Assembly: GCA_018695965.1 (NCBI GenBank)
Contig: JABHQB010000159.1
Span: forward strand, 1 to 19,985
DNA from: Flavobacteriales bacterium
Lineage (GTDB): Bacteria > Bacteroidota > Bacteroidia > Flavobacteriales > BACL11
Length of the DNA: 19,985 nucleotides
Direction of reading: 5' to 3'
A model generated the notes under the pieces. That model searched no databases. It saw only the letters and a list, made by a program, of their open reading frames with translations, and was not told where the DNA came from. Each line of letters begins with the position of its first letter. The stretch's first letter is position 1. Positions 10,501 through 16,889 of the stretch are shown piece by piece. The translations under genes were made by a program, and so were the position numbers.

Positions 10501-12374
10501 CCTCTAGTATTATTACTACTGACGCTATATGTTTCGGATATAATAATGGAACAGCAATAATAACTACAAGTGGAGGAACTTCTCCGTACAATACAAATTG
10601 GTTTGGACAAAACAACTTATCTCTTAATTCTGGAAATTATAGTACACTAATTACTGATGCAAACGGATGTACTAATACAATCAATTTTTCAATCTCTGAA
10701 CCTGCAGGGATATCAGTAATTATTGACTCATTTCAAACTACTTGTTTCGGATATTCTGATGGTTCCGCTTTACTTACAATATCTGGAGGATTTCCTCCTT
10801 TTACTGAAAATTGGTTCGGACAGAATCCGTTATCTCTTACTGCAGGAAATCATAACTTTGAAGTAATGGATAATAATAATTGTATTTATCAAGGTATTGC
10901 TACTATTTACCAGCCTTTAGATATTACAACTAATAAAATTACATCTGATGTACTTTGTAATGGAGAAAGTAATGGAACTGCATCCTTACAAATTTCTGGT
11001 GGTACAATTCCTTATTCTGAAAATTGGAATGGTGTTGATATAACGCAACTTCCGAAAGGAAATTATACTTACACAATAACCGACAATAATGGGTGTACTT
11101 TTACCGATTATGTAATAATAGATGAACCAGATCTACTCTCTGTTCAGGAAGTTATTACAGATGCAAATTGTTTTAACAGTAATGATGGAAAAGCTCTATT
11201 AATAGTTAGCGGTGGAACTACCCCATATACTGAGAATTGGGGGATTGAGAATCCTTTCTCTCTTTCTGCAGGAGTTTATTATTATACCGTTTCAGATTTA
11301 AATTCTTGCTCCATTTCTGATAGTGTTCAGATAAATCAGGGAAATGAAATATTTATGAACTTTAGTGTGGAATCACCTATTTGCATTTTCGATACTTCAA
11401 AAGCAACTATATCTATCATAAATCCCAACTCTGAATCATATACTATTGAAATTAACGATGGAATAATTACAACAAATTATTTAATTGATTCTGTAGGCTT
11501 ATTAATTCCATTGGAGAATCAAATTACATTTAATCCAGAAAGTAGTAAGGTTGTTAAAATAGTTTCAATTACTGATGAGAATGGATGTACTAGTTCTGTA
11601 AATATTTCTGATTCAATAATTGTAAACCCTCTTCCTTTCTTAAGTTTAGATATTCCAAATTTCTGTACTCAAGATACTAGCAGAATAATAAATCAGGCTA
11701 TCCCTGAAGGAGGAATATATTTTATTGATGATAAAAAAAGTAGTTTCTTTGATATAGAAAATATGGAAGTTGAAACTTACAATATCAGATATGAATATAG
11801 CAGCCCAATCACCGGATGTTTTAATACAATATCTACAGATATTCAAATTAACGAAAGTCCTTATGCGGATTTTTCTTTCGGACCACAACCAGCAAATATT
11901 GATAATCCCGAGATTGAGTTTCTAAATAAATCTTATTTCTATAACTCCCAACGTTGGGATTTAGGAGATGGAACAATAATAAAGCAAGATGAATTCAGTC
12001 ATATTTTTTCAGATACTGGTTCATTTTTTACTCAACTTTATATAGAGAATGAATATGGATGTTCTGATTCTATTACTCATGAGATAATTATTTACCCTGT
12101 ATTTGACATTAACATTCCATCTGCATTTACACCTAATGATGATGGTCATAACGATACTTTTGGGCCAGTTTTAAGAATTGGTGGTTATCAATATTATCAT
12201 ATGAAAATTTTCAATCAATGGGGGGGAGTTGTATTTAATCAAAACAATACCTTTTGGGATGGAAAACTAAATAATAAATTGTGTCCAAACGGATTTTATA
12301 CTTATGCAATTATTGTATATGATTTCCTTAACAAACCTCACTCTCTTACAGGAAGTTTTATACTAACAAAATAG
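7533..12374 (+). CDS. Giant SprB-repeat surface protein with type B T9SS sorting domain
   Basis: An exported protein of 1613 residues. The signal peptide is 1-20 (MKKLFYIV... ending FTQ). A cysteine-rich N-terminal domain (about 21-165) carries QPNPAFYYMEI, DIDFICWGPF and LLITNYSN, a CUB- or PPC-like module that opens many flavobacterial surface proteins. Two Ig-like modules follow (about 167-325), then 13 SprB-type repeats (about 331-1271), two more Ig-like modules (1272-1443), a PKD domain (about 1444-1521, with QRWDLGDGT) and a type B sorting domain from about 1525 (NIPSAFTPNDDGHND, FWDGKLNNKLCPNGFY). SprB-repeat proteins include the gliding adhesin SprB of Flavobacterium johnsoniae. This one is much shorter than SprB, so I call it SprB-like without a symbol. 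It follows the previous gene after 11 bases and abuts the phosphoesterase gene with no gap. Adhesion or gliding is the likely role; whether this organism glides cannot be told here. Confidence 0.88.
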   Translation: MKKLFYIVLFVSITNIAFTQGTCNTALPFCTGSNYVFPASTNTPAPTGAYFDCLGTQPNPAFYYMEIDNAGNMTINIQGLGANGGTNDIDFICWGPFTNPATMCNQLTAANVEDCSYSSTWNEFCDINGASNGDYYVLLITNYSNNPCNINFSQTSGNATTNCCILGGDAGDDNTLDVCDTDSPFNMWNQLLGNPDNGGIWYNSSWTSISNQFDPANTPSGTYAYVVQGSSTACPNDTSFITVNVNISPIVSMPPFSNLCDNDQPITLNTATPSGGTYSVNGSNSTTFTPSVLNVGNNTIDYTYTDGNGCSSTSSQNLIVNSSPFATATTTNASCNGFTNGSAILNIISGTAPYIENWGAASPTNLSAGTYGYLVTDANGCSFTDSCIIYEPAAFTVNIISTDVLCSGSNDGTAVVSSSSLSSTYVWSSGQTTDSIYGLAAGSYSVDVIDQNGCVNTGLINITEPAPILVTEAINNVSCDGGTDGSISLNISGGFTDYTINVAGFSQVLTGGITTYTTPNVLPVNIYNYTVTDSNNCSYSSSINITSPPPISVSEVINNVSCFGFNDGSVNLSISGGTPTYIEDWGSNNSSSLSVGTYNYTVTDNNGCIYTNAVSISEPSDIQISATQNNISTCGATDGSIDITTLGGSPPYSFNWSSGQNTEDINSLSSGTFTLTVTDANLCTSTHTVTLTEPTPPIVSYTQTNTTCNAGSDGSIDVSVSGGLNPYQYSWSNSATSQDVSNLSAGIYTLNVIDANNCIIIESITITQPTAINVSSTQTNVTNCNGNDGSIDISTSGGTGIYTYLWSNSATTEDVFNLTAGIHSVDVTDANNCTSTFNFTIIEPNGITSTENITNVACFGENSGSVTINILGGQPPYTENWNGYNPVNLTAGNYIYTVTDNQNCSFSNLVVITEPQELVVTENITHVLCKDENTGSVGLNISGGTSPYNENWGTSNPNTLFDGTYTYTLTDANGCTFNNQIIISEPDLLSSSIITTDAICFGYNNGTAIITTSGGTSPYNTNWFGQNNLSLNSGNYSTLITDANGCTNTINFSISEPAGISVIIDSFQTTCFGYSDGSALLTISGGFPPFTENWFGQNPLSLTAGNHNFEVMDNNNCIYQGIATIYQPLDITTNKITSDVLCNGESNGTASLQISGGTIPYSENWNGVDITQLPKGNYTYTITDNNGCTFTDYVIIDEPDLLSVQEVITDANCFNSNDGKALLIVSGGTTPYTENWGIENPFSLSAGVYYYTVSDLNSCSISDSVQINQGNEIFMNFSVESPICIFDTSKATISIINPNSESYTIEINDGIITTNYLIDSVGLLIPLENQITFNPESSKVVKIVSITDENGCTSSVNISDSIIVNPLPFLSLDIPNFCTQDTSRIINQAIPEGGIYFIDDKKSSFFDIENMEVETYNIRYEYSSPITGCFNTISTDIQINESPYADFSFGPQPANIDNPEIEFLNKSYFYNSQRWDLGDGTIIKQDEFSHIFSDTGSFFTQLYIENEYGCSDSITHEIIIYPVFDINIPSAFTPNDDGHNDTFGPVLRIGGYQYYHMKIFNQWGGVVFNQNNTFWDGKLNNKLCPNGFYTYAIIVYDFLNKPHSLTGSFILTK
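8525..11345 (+). repeat. Array of 13 SprB-type repeats (about 71-83 residues each)
   Basis: Thirteen coding units averaging about 217 bases. Each starts with a Cys in a C-x-G-x-x-(D/N)G(S/T) motif, has an SGG(T)xPY turn, a Trp, an L-x-AGxY segment, a (T/S)D-x-NxC motif and ends in EP before a 10-12 residue linker. The two conserved cysteines per unit could pair. Repeats 5-7 carry WSNSAT- or WSSGQ-type centres, while repeats 1, 4 and 8-13 mostly carry ENW or similar centres. Repeat 3 is the longest and most diverged; repeat 13 has lost the EP end. DNA identity between units is low enough that this is an old array rather than a recent expansion. Confidence 0.85.
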
Positions 12375-12872
12375 ATGAAAATCATTCTACTTTCTGACTC
12401 TCATCATAGTCTAGATGAAAGAATATTCCCGCATTTAGAAAAATGTGATGAAATTTGGCATGCAGGAGATATAGGCAACCTAGAAGTTACAGACAAATTA
12501 AAAACCTTTGCTCCTATTCGAGCAGTTTGGGGAAATATTGATGATCATAAAGCAAGAGAGGAATTCAGAAAAACCACTTATTTTAAATGCCAAAAACTTA
12601 AAGTAATGATGACTCATATTGGGGGATACCCTGGAAGATATGAGAAAGGAATTAAGGAAATATTGGAAGATAAACAGCCAGATTTGTTTATCTCTGGACA
12701 TTCACATATTTTAAAGGTAATGCACGATAAAAAACTAGATATCCTTCATATGAACCCAGGAGCAATTGGGAATTATGGTTGGCATAAAGTGAAAACAATT
12801 CTTGCTTTTACTGTAGATGGTAAGGAAATAAAAGATCTAAGAGTTATTGAATTCCCAAGAAATAGAAACTAA
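12375..12872 (+). CDS. YfcE/MJ0936-family metallophosphoesterase
   Basis: A cytoplasmic calcineurin-like phosphoesterase of 165 residues, the normal length for the small YfcE/MJ0936 family. All metal-binding motifs are present: D8 and H10 in LLSDSHH, D32 in WHAGDIGN, N54 in VWGNIDD, H81 in MMTHIGG, and H109/H111 in ISGHSHI. Family members hydrolyse phosphodiesters in vitro with Mn2+ or similar metals; their natural substrate is mostly unknown. The ATG at 12375 directly follows the TAG of the giant surface-protein gene, so it is probably co-transcribed and translated by reinitiation. No signal peptide is present. A functional link with the surface proteins is not implied by the protein itself. 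The 3' end overlaps the convergent DUF4293-type gene by 4 bases. Confidence 0.88.
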   Translation: MKIILLSDSHHSLDERIFPHLEKCDEIWHAGDIGNLEVTDKLKTFAPIRAVWGNIDDHKAREEFRKTTYFKCQKLKVMMTHIGGYPGRYEKGIKEILEDKQPDLFISGHSHILKVMHDKKLDILHMNPGAIGNYGWHKVKTILAFTVDGKEIKDLRVIEFPRNRN

Positions 12873-13264
12873 CGAATCCTATCCGCAGACCTCACTAATT
12901 TCTCATCCTTTTTTATAAAATATGCTGAAAAGAATAATATAATATATGGTAGAATTAATAAAAAACTTCCATAATACAACTGATTTTCATCTTCTTTAAA
13001 AAGAATGAATATAAGAAAAGAAATAGCTATACATAATCTAGAAAGATAAACAATCATCAATTGTCTTATTCGGTTTTTAAACTGAAAAATTGCAAACAAC
13101 GCTAATATAGTAGATATATATAATAATAATGAAGGGAAATAATTTTGCAAATCTATGATTCTTATCGTCTCTTCAGAATTAATAAATATAGGAGCATAAT
13201 AATGAATTATCATATTTAATAGTGCAGCAAAAAACAAAAATAAGGATTGTACTCTTTGTATCAT
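12869..13264 (-). CDS. DUF4293-type four-helix membrane protein
   Basis: A 131-residue inner-membrane protein with four hydrophobic segments (roughly residues 5-23, 42-60, 70-88 and 96-116). It has the conserved start MIQRVQSLFLFFAALLN and the basic/acidic end DEKLVRSADRIR, which I recognise as the Bacteroidota family DUF4293. The function is unknown. As I recall, genes of this family are often found divergent from rho in Bacteroidota, and this one is too. The start at 13264 is supported by the conserved MIQR opening and by a -7 element 17 bases upstream. Its last 4 bases overlap the end of the convergent phosphoesterase gene, so the two transcripts must run into each other unless termination occurs inside the coding regions. 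Confidence 0.8.
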   Translation of the reverse strand: MIQRVQSLFLFFAALLNMIIHYYAPIFINSEETIRIIDLQNYFPSLLLYISTILALFAIFQFKNRIRQLMIVYLSRLCIAISFLIFILFKEDENQLYYGSFLLILPYIILFFSAYFIKKDEKLVRSADRIR

Positions 13265-13280
13265 AATCTATAATTTTTAG

Positions 13281-13288
13281 CAAAGATA
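13281..13288 (-). promoter_or_regulatory. -7 promoter element (TATCTTTG) of the DUF4293-type gene
   Basis: On the - strand the sequence reads TATCTTTG, an exact TAnnTTTG match, ending 16 bases before the ATG at 13264. The short distance would give a leader of only a few bases. No clear -33 TTTG was found at the expected spacing. Confidence 0.5.
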
Positions 13289-13371
13289 GATTATTTATAA
13301 AATTATTTGTATTATTGCAGAGTATTTCATTATTAGAAACACAAAATCACACACTTATTATCTTAATAAAA

Positions 13372-13386
13372 TTGACAAACTGTCAA
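13372..13386. promoter_or_regulatory. Perfect 15-base dyad TTGACA-AAC-TGTCAA upstream of rho
   Basis: Two perfect 6-base half-sites separated by 3 bases, 30 bases before the rho start, in an otherwise A/T-rich 152-base gap between the divergent DUF4293-type gene and rho. It could be a dimeric repressor operator or a small leader hairpin. TTGACA resembles a sigma-70 -35 box, but Bacteroidota promoters do not normally use it and no matching TAnnTTTG is placed after it. Confidence 0.4.
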
Positions 13387-13416
13387 AACAATTTACACAA
13401 TATTTAAAATAACAAC

Positions 13417-15027
13417 ATGTACACATTAGACAATCTACAGCAAAATAAAATTGCTGATTTAAAAGAAATTGCAACAAAATTAAATCTTAAAAAATTTCAA
13501 AAACTTAACAAAACAGATCTTATCTATAAAATCTTAGATGAGCAAGCAACTCAATCAACTGTTTCTTCAAAAGAAGTAATTGAAAAGAAAGAAGACCATT
13601 CTGGTTCTAAAAAGAAAAGAGAAAGGTTCGTAAAGAACCCTGAAAACACCTCAGAAGAAAAAACTATTGAAAAAGTAGAGAACAAGACTGCTAAGAAAGT
13701 AGAAAATAAAACTCCTGAAAAGAAAGAAAATATTAAGAAGGAATCTCCTATAAAGAACCATAATAACAATAAAGAAAATCAGAACAAGAAACCTAATCTA
13801 AAAGCAGACCAAAATAATCCTAATAATCCTAATCATAAGAAGAAAAACTTGAAACAGGACCCAAACTTAAACACTAATAATAAGAAAGGATTAGATTATG
13901 ATTATGATTTCTCTGGGATTATTCCAATTGAAGGGGTTATCGAAATCCTTCCTGATGGATACGGATTTATTCGTTCTTCAGACTATCATTACCTAACTTC
14001 CCCTGATGATATTTATGTGTCTCAATCACAAATAAAACTTTTAGGACTAAAAACTGGTGACACAATTGAAGGAAATGTAAGACCTCCAAAATCTGGAGAG
14101 AAATATTTCCCACTAATCAGAGTAGAAAAAATTAATGGTCGTCATCCAAATATTGTTAGAGATAGAGTTCCTTTTGAACATCTTACTCCACTTTTTCCAT
14201 ATCAAAAGTTTAATATTTTAGGGAACGGGCATAACACAACTGCTACTAGAATGTTGGACTTGTTCACTCCTATTGGAAAGGGACAAAGAGGACTTATTGT
14301 AGCACAGCCAAAAACAGGTAAGACGGTACTTCTTAAAAATCTTGCAAATGCAATTTCTGATAATCATCCGGAAGTTTATATGATTATTTTACTAATTGAT
14401 GAAAGACCAGAAGAAGTAACAGATATGGAGCGTTCTGTAAATGCTGAAGTTATTGCTTCAACTTTTGATGAGCCAGCTTCTCGTCATGTAAAAGTTGCGG
14501 ACATAGTGCTTGAAAAAGCAAAGAGAATGGTAGAATGCGGACATGATGTTGTTATTCTACTAGATTCTATCACACGACTTGCTAGAGCGTATAATACTGT
14601 GCAGCCTGCTTCAGGAAAGGTTCTTTCTGGAGGGGTTGATGCAAACGCACTACACAAACCTAAAAGATTCTTTGGAGCTGCTCGTAAGATTGAGGATGGA
14701 GGTTCTCTTACAATTTTAGCAACTGCTCTTACTGAAACAGGTAGTAAAATGGATGAAGTTATCTTTGAAGAATTTAAAGGAACAGGGAATATGGAACTTC
14801 AGTTAGATAGAAAAATATCTAATAGAAGAATTTATCCTGCAATTGACTTAATTTCCTCTTCAACTAGAAGAGAAGACCTACTTATTTCGGATGGCATGGA
14901 AGCTAGAGTTTGGGCTCTTAGAAATTACCTTGCAGACATGAACCCAGTAGAAGCTATGGAGTTTATGAAAGATAGAATAAACAAGACTAAGGACAATGAT
15001 GAGTTTTTAATGACTATGAATGGATAA
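13417..15027 (+). CDS. rho: Transcription termination factor Rho with N-terminal low-complexity insertion
   Basis: Rho is a hexameric RNA-dependent ATPase that ends transcription at C-rich untranslated RNA. This copy has 536 residues against about 420 in E. coli. Order of domains: Rho N-terminal SAP-like helices (4-44, LDNLQQNKIADLKEIATKLN); a Lys/Asn/Glu-rich low-complexity insertion (about 45-158) with imperfect EKVENKT repeats and Asn-Pro runs; the cold-shock-like RNA-binding domain (about 169-240, GVIEILPDGYGFIRSS); and the RecA-like motor with Walker A PKTGKT (298-303), Walker B VVILLDSITRLARAYN, the Q/R-loop region (GGVDANALHKPKRFFGAARK) and the arginine-finger region (NRRIYPAIDLISSSTRRE). 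All catalytic motifs are intact. It is transcribed alone and ends at a hairpin at 15055-15088. In Bacteroides thetaiotaomicron a comparable disordered Rho region drives condensate formation; the same role here is inference. Confidence 0.96.
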   Translation: MYTLDNLQQNKIADLKEIATKLNLKKFQKLNKTDLIYKILDEQATQSTVSSKEVIEKKEDHSGSKKKRERFVKNPENTSEEKTIEKVENKTAKKVENKTPEKKENIKKESPIKNHNNNKENQNKKPNLKADQNNPNNPNHKKKNLKQDPNLNTNNKKGLDYDYDFSGIIPIEGVIEILPDGYGFIRSSDYHYLTSPDDIYVSQSQIKLLGLKTGDTIEGNVRPPKSGEKYFPLIRVEKINGRHPNIVRDRVPFEHLTPLFPYQKFNILGNGHNTTATRMLDLFTPIGKGQRGLIVAQPKTGKTVLLKNLANAISDNHPEVYMIILLIDERPEEVTDMERSVNAEVIASTFDEPASRHVKVADIVLEKAKRMVECGHDVVILLDSITRLARAYNTVQPASGKVLSGGVDANALHKPKRFFGAARKIEDGGSLTILATALTETGSKMDEVIFEEFKGTGNMELQLDRKISNRRIYPAIDLISSSTRREDLLISDGMEARVWALRNYLADMNPVEAMEFMKDRINKTKDNDEFLMTMNG

Positions 15028-15054
15028 AGCATTTTTTCTTTGAATAAATAATTT

Positions 15055-15088
15055 AAATCCCTGTCAAGTTTTGATGGGGATTTTTATT
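15055..15088 (+). terminator. Intrinsic terminator between rho and ispE
   Basis: Stem arms 15055-15067 and 15071-15083 pair over 13 positions (11 Watson-Crick and 2 G-U wobble), with a 3-base loop. A T-rich tract (TTATTT) follows. It sits 27 bases after the rho stop and touches the ispE stop codon on the other strand. The T tract is better on the + strand, so it mainly serves rho, but it could also end ispE transcripts. Confidence 0.75.
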
Positions 15089-15833
15089 TCTCAAAAATAC
15101 CAAACACAATACTTCCACTACCACTCATACTTGAATAGATAGATCCTTGTTTATAAAGTTCATCTTTTATACCTTCTAATTGCAGATGTTTTTCAAAGAT
15201 AGATTCTTCAAAATCATTCTTTAGTTTTCCTTTCCATTCGATTATTGGAAGTTCTATTATTTTCTCTACAGGTAGTACAGGAGTTTTTGGAACTATACCA
15301 CTATATGCTTGCTTTGTAGAAATATGTATGTCAGGATTTACAAGTCGTATCTCATAATTTGACAAATCTAAATCAATAGAGGTCATCTTCTCTCCTATTC
15401 CTTCTACCAATTTTGGAGTATTATCGATAAAAAAAGGACAATCCGCCCCCAATCGCAAAGCGTACTTTTCTAACTCTTTATTATTAAGATTCAAATCGAA
15501 AAGATCATCTAAAACTTTTAAAGTAAAAGAGGCGTCTGCTGAACCTCCACCCAAACCCGCTCCAATTGCTATTTGTTTATGTAAATGAATCTTTACATTT
15601 TCAATTCCAAAATCGGCATCTAATAACCTCCAAGCTTTTTCGCAAAGATTCTCTCCATCCGGAATTTCAATACCACTTTTTGTAAATTCAAACTTCTCTG
15701 ATTTTACAATTTCTAAAATATCTACACATTCCTTTACAGGGTAAAATACAGAAGATATATCATGATATCCATCTTTCCTTTTACGGAGGACATTCAGTCC
15801 CAAATTTATTTTAGCATTCGGATATACTATCAT
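15084..15833 (-). CDS. ispE: 4-diphosphocytidyl-2-C-methyl-D-erythritol kinase
   Basis: IspE phosphorylates the 2-hydroxyl of CDP-methylerythritol with ATP in the non-mevalonate (MEP) route to isoprenoids, in the cytoplasm. It is a GHMP kinase of 249 residues, somewhat shorter than the E. coli enzyme (283). Visible signatures are the substrate-binding N terminus NAKINLGLNVLRKRKDGYHD with Lys8, the ATP-binding GAGLGGGSADAS loop (91-102), the catalytic Asp131 in LGADCPFF, and the C-terminal SMSGSGS glycine motif. The residue before the GHMP loop is Ala89 (IAIGAG) where Pro is usual. The start at 15833 gives the family-typical MIVYPNAKIN opening. It is a single gene, convergent with rho and divergent from accA, with its own -7 element at 15855-15862. 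Confidence 0.94.
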   Translation of the reverse strand: MIVYPNAKINLGLNVLRKRKDGYHDISSVFYPVKECVDILEIVKSEKFEFTKSGIEIPDGENLCEKAWRLLDADFGIENVKIHLHKQIAIGAGLGGGSADASFTLKVLDDLFDLNLNNKELEKYALRLGADCPFFIDNTPKLVEGIGEKMTSIDLDLSNYEIRLVNPDIHISTKQAYSGIVPKTPVLPVEKIIELPIIEWKGKLKNDFEESIFEKHLQLEGIKDELYKQGSIYSSMSGSGSIVFGIFEK

Positions 15834-15854
15834 TCATCAATTAGTTTTCAACAA

Positions 15855-15862
15855 CAAATATA
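15855..15862 (-). promoter_or_regulatory. -7 promoter element (TATATTTG) of ispE
   Basis: Reading on the - strand this is TATATTTG, an exact TAnnTTTG match, 21 bases upstream of the ispE ATG. It is identical to the element in front of the surface-protein operon. A convincing -33 partner is not visible. Confidence 0.55.
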
Positions 15863-15902
15863 AACACATCCTTTTTTTTAGGCGTATGGAATTCATTTTA
15901 TT

Positions 15903-15910
15903 TAACTTTG
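15903..15910 (+). promoter_or_regulatory. -7 promoter element (TAACTTTG) of the accA-dnaB cluster
   Basis: TAACTTTG is an exact TAnnTTTG match ending 23 bases before the accA ATG. About 22 bases upstream is TTTA within a T-run (15872-15880), a possible degenerate -33 element. Together with the ispE element it makes a compact divergent promoter region of 100 bases. Confidence 0.5.
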
Positions 15911-15933
15911 TTGTCCCAAATAATTATTAATTT

Positions 15934-16887
15934 ATGGATTATCTAGATTTTGAGAAACCAATTGAAGAGCTTGTAGAGAAGCTAAATCAGTCAAAAAAAA
16001 TAGGAGAAGAGGGAGATGTAGATGTTAGTAAAACTGTTTCAGAATTAGAAAAAAAAATTAAATCTATTAGAGGGGAGATTTATAAAAATCTTACTCCATG
16101 GCAGAAGGTACAGATGTCTCGTCATCCTCAACGACCTTACACTATGGATTATATAAATACACTTACAAAAGGTGATTTTGCAGAAATACATGGAGATAGA
16201 GGAGTAAAAGATGATAAAGCTATGGTTGGTGGTTGGGGAACTATTGATGAGCAAACAATAATGTTTATCGGTCAGCAAAAAGGGAAAAACACTAAAGAAC
16301 GTCAGTACAGAAATTTCGGAATGGCAAACCCAGAAGGATACAGAAAAGCACTTCGTTTAATGAAAATGGCTGAAAAATTTGGAAAACCTGTTGTTTCATT
16401 AATTGATACTCCAGGAGCATTTCCTGGTTTAGAAGCAGAGGAAAGAGGTCAAGGAGAAGCAATTGCTAGGAATCTTATTGAAATGACTAAACTAAAAGTA
16501 CCAATTATTTGCATCATTATTGGTGAAGGAGCTTCTGGTGGAGCTTTAGGAATTGGAATTGGTGATAAAGTTCTTATGATGGAAAATTCATGGTATTCAG
16601 TTATTTCTCCTGAAAATTGTTCTACAATTTTGTGGAGAAGCTGGGAATTTAAAGAAAAAGCAGCTAATGCTCTCAAACTTACTTCTGATGATATGATGAA
16701 AAACAAACTGATTGATGGAGTGATTAAAGAACCTCTTGGAGGAGCTCATACTTTTCCTAATGAGTGTTATAAAAATGTGAAAAAAGCTATTAAAGAAAGT
16801 ATAGCTCAGTGTAAAACTCTTACACCAAAGAAATTAGTAAAAATTAGAATGGATAAATTCTCTAAAATGGGAGTTTTTAACGAATAA
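15934..16887 (+). CDS. accA: Acetyl-CoA carboxylase carboxyltransferase subunit alpha
   Basis: AccA and AccD form the carboxyltransferase that moves the carboxyl group from biotin carrier protein to acetyl-CoA, giving malonyl-CoA for fatty acid synthesis in the cytoplasm. The protein has 317 residues, the usual length. It shows the N-terminal helical region (DYLDFEKPIEELVEKL), the conserved LTPWQKVQMSRHPQRPYTMD segment, EIHGDRGVKDD, the crotonase-fold core with GQQKGKN, SLIDTPGAFPGLEAEERGQG and GEGASGGALGIGIGD, and the C-terminal SPENCSTILWRS motif. No accD is in the window; separate location is common in Bacteroidota. The start at 15934 fits the conserved N terminus. dnaB follows after 2 bases, so the two are probably co-transcribed. 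Confidence 0.96.
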   Translation: MDYLDFEKPIEELVEKLNQSKKIGEEGDVDVSKTVSELEKKIKSIRGEIYKNLTPWQKVQMSRHPQRPYTMDYINTLTKGDFAEIHGDRGVKDDKAMVGGWGTIDEQTIMFIGQQKGKNTKERQYRNFGMANPEGYRKALRLMKMAEKFGKPVVSLIDTPGAFPGLEAEERGQGEAIARNLIEMTKLKVPIICIIIGEGASGGALGIGIGDKVLMMENSWYSVISPENCSTILWRSWEFKEKAANALKLTSDDMMKNKLIDGVIKEPLGGAHTFPNECYKNVKKAIKESIAQCKTLTPKKLVKIRMDKFSKMGVFNE

Positions 16888-16889
16888 AA

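Noticed and set aside
8525..11345. Regular roughly 217-base repeats as a CRISPR-like or satellite array
   Set aside because: The units are diverged, in frame and encode SprB repeats; there are no identical short repeats with unique spacers.
13372..13412. Sigma-70-like promoter using TTGACA for rho
   Set aside because: There is no fitting -10 or TAnnTTTG element at proper spacing, and Bacteroidota do not normally use TTGACA; the dyad is the better description.
13265..13416. Riboswitch or small RNA gene in the DUF4293-rho gap
   Set aside because: Apart from the short dyad and one -7 element I see no extended stem structure or known motif.
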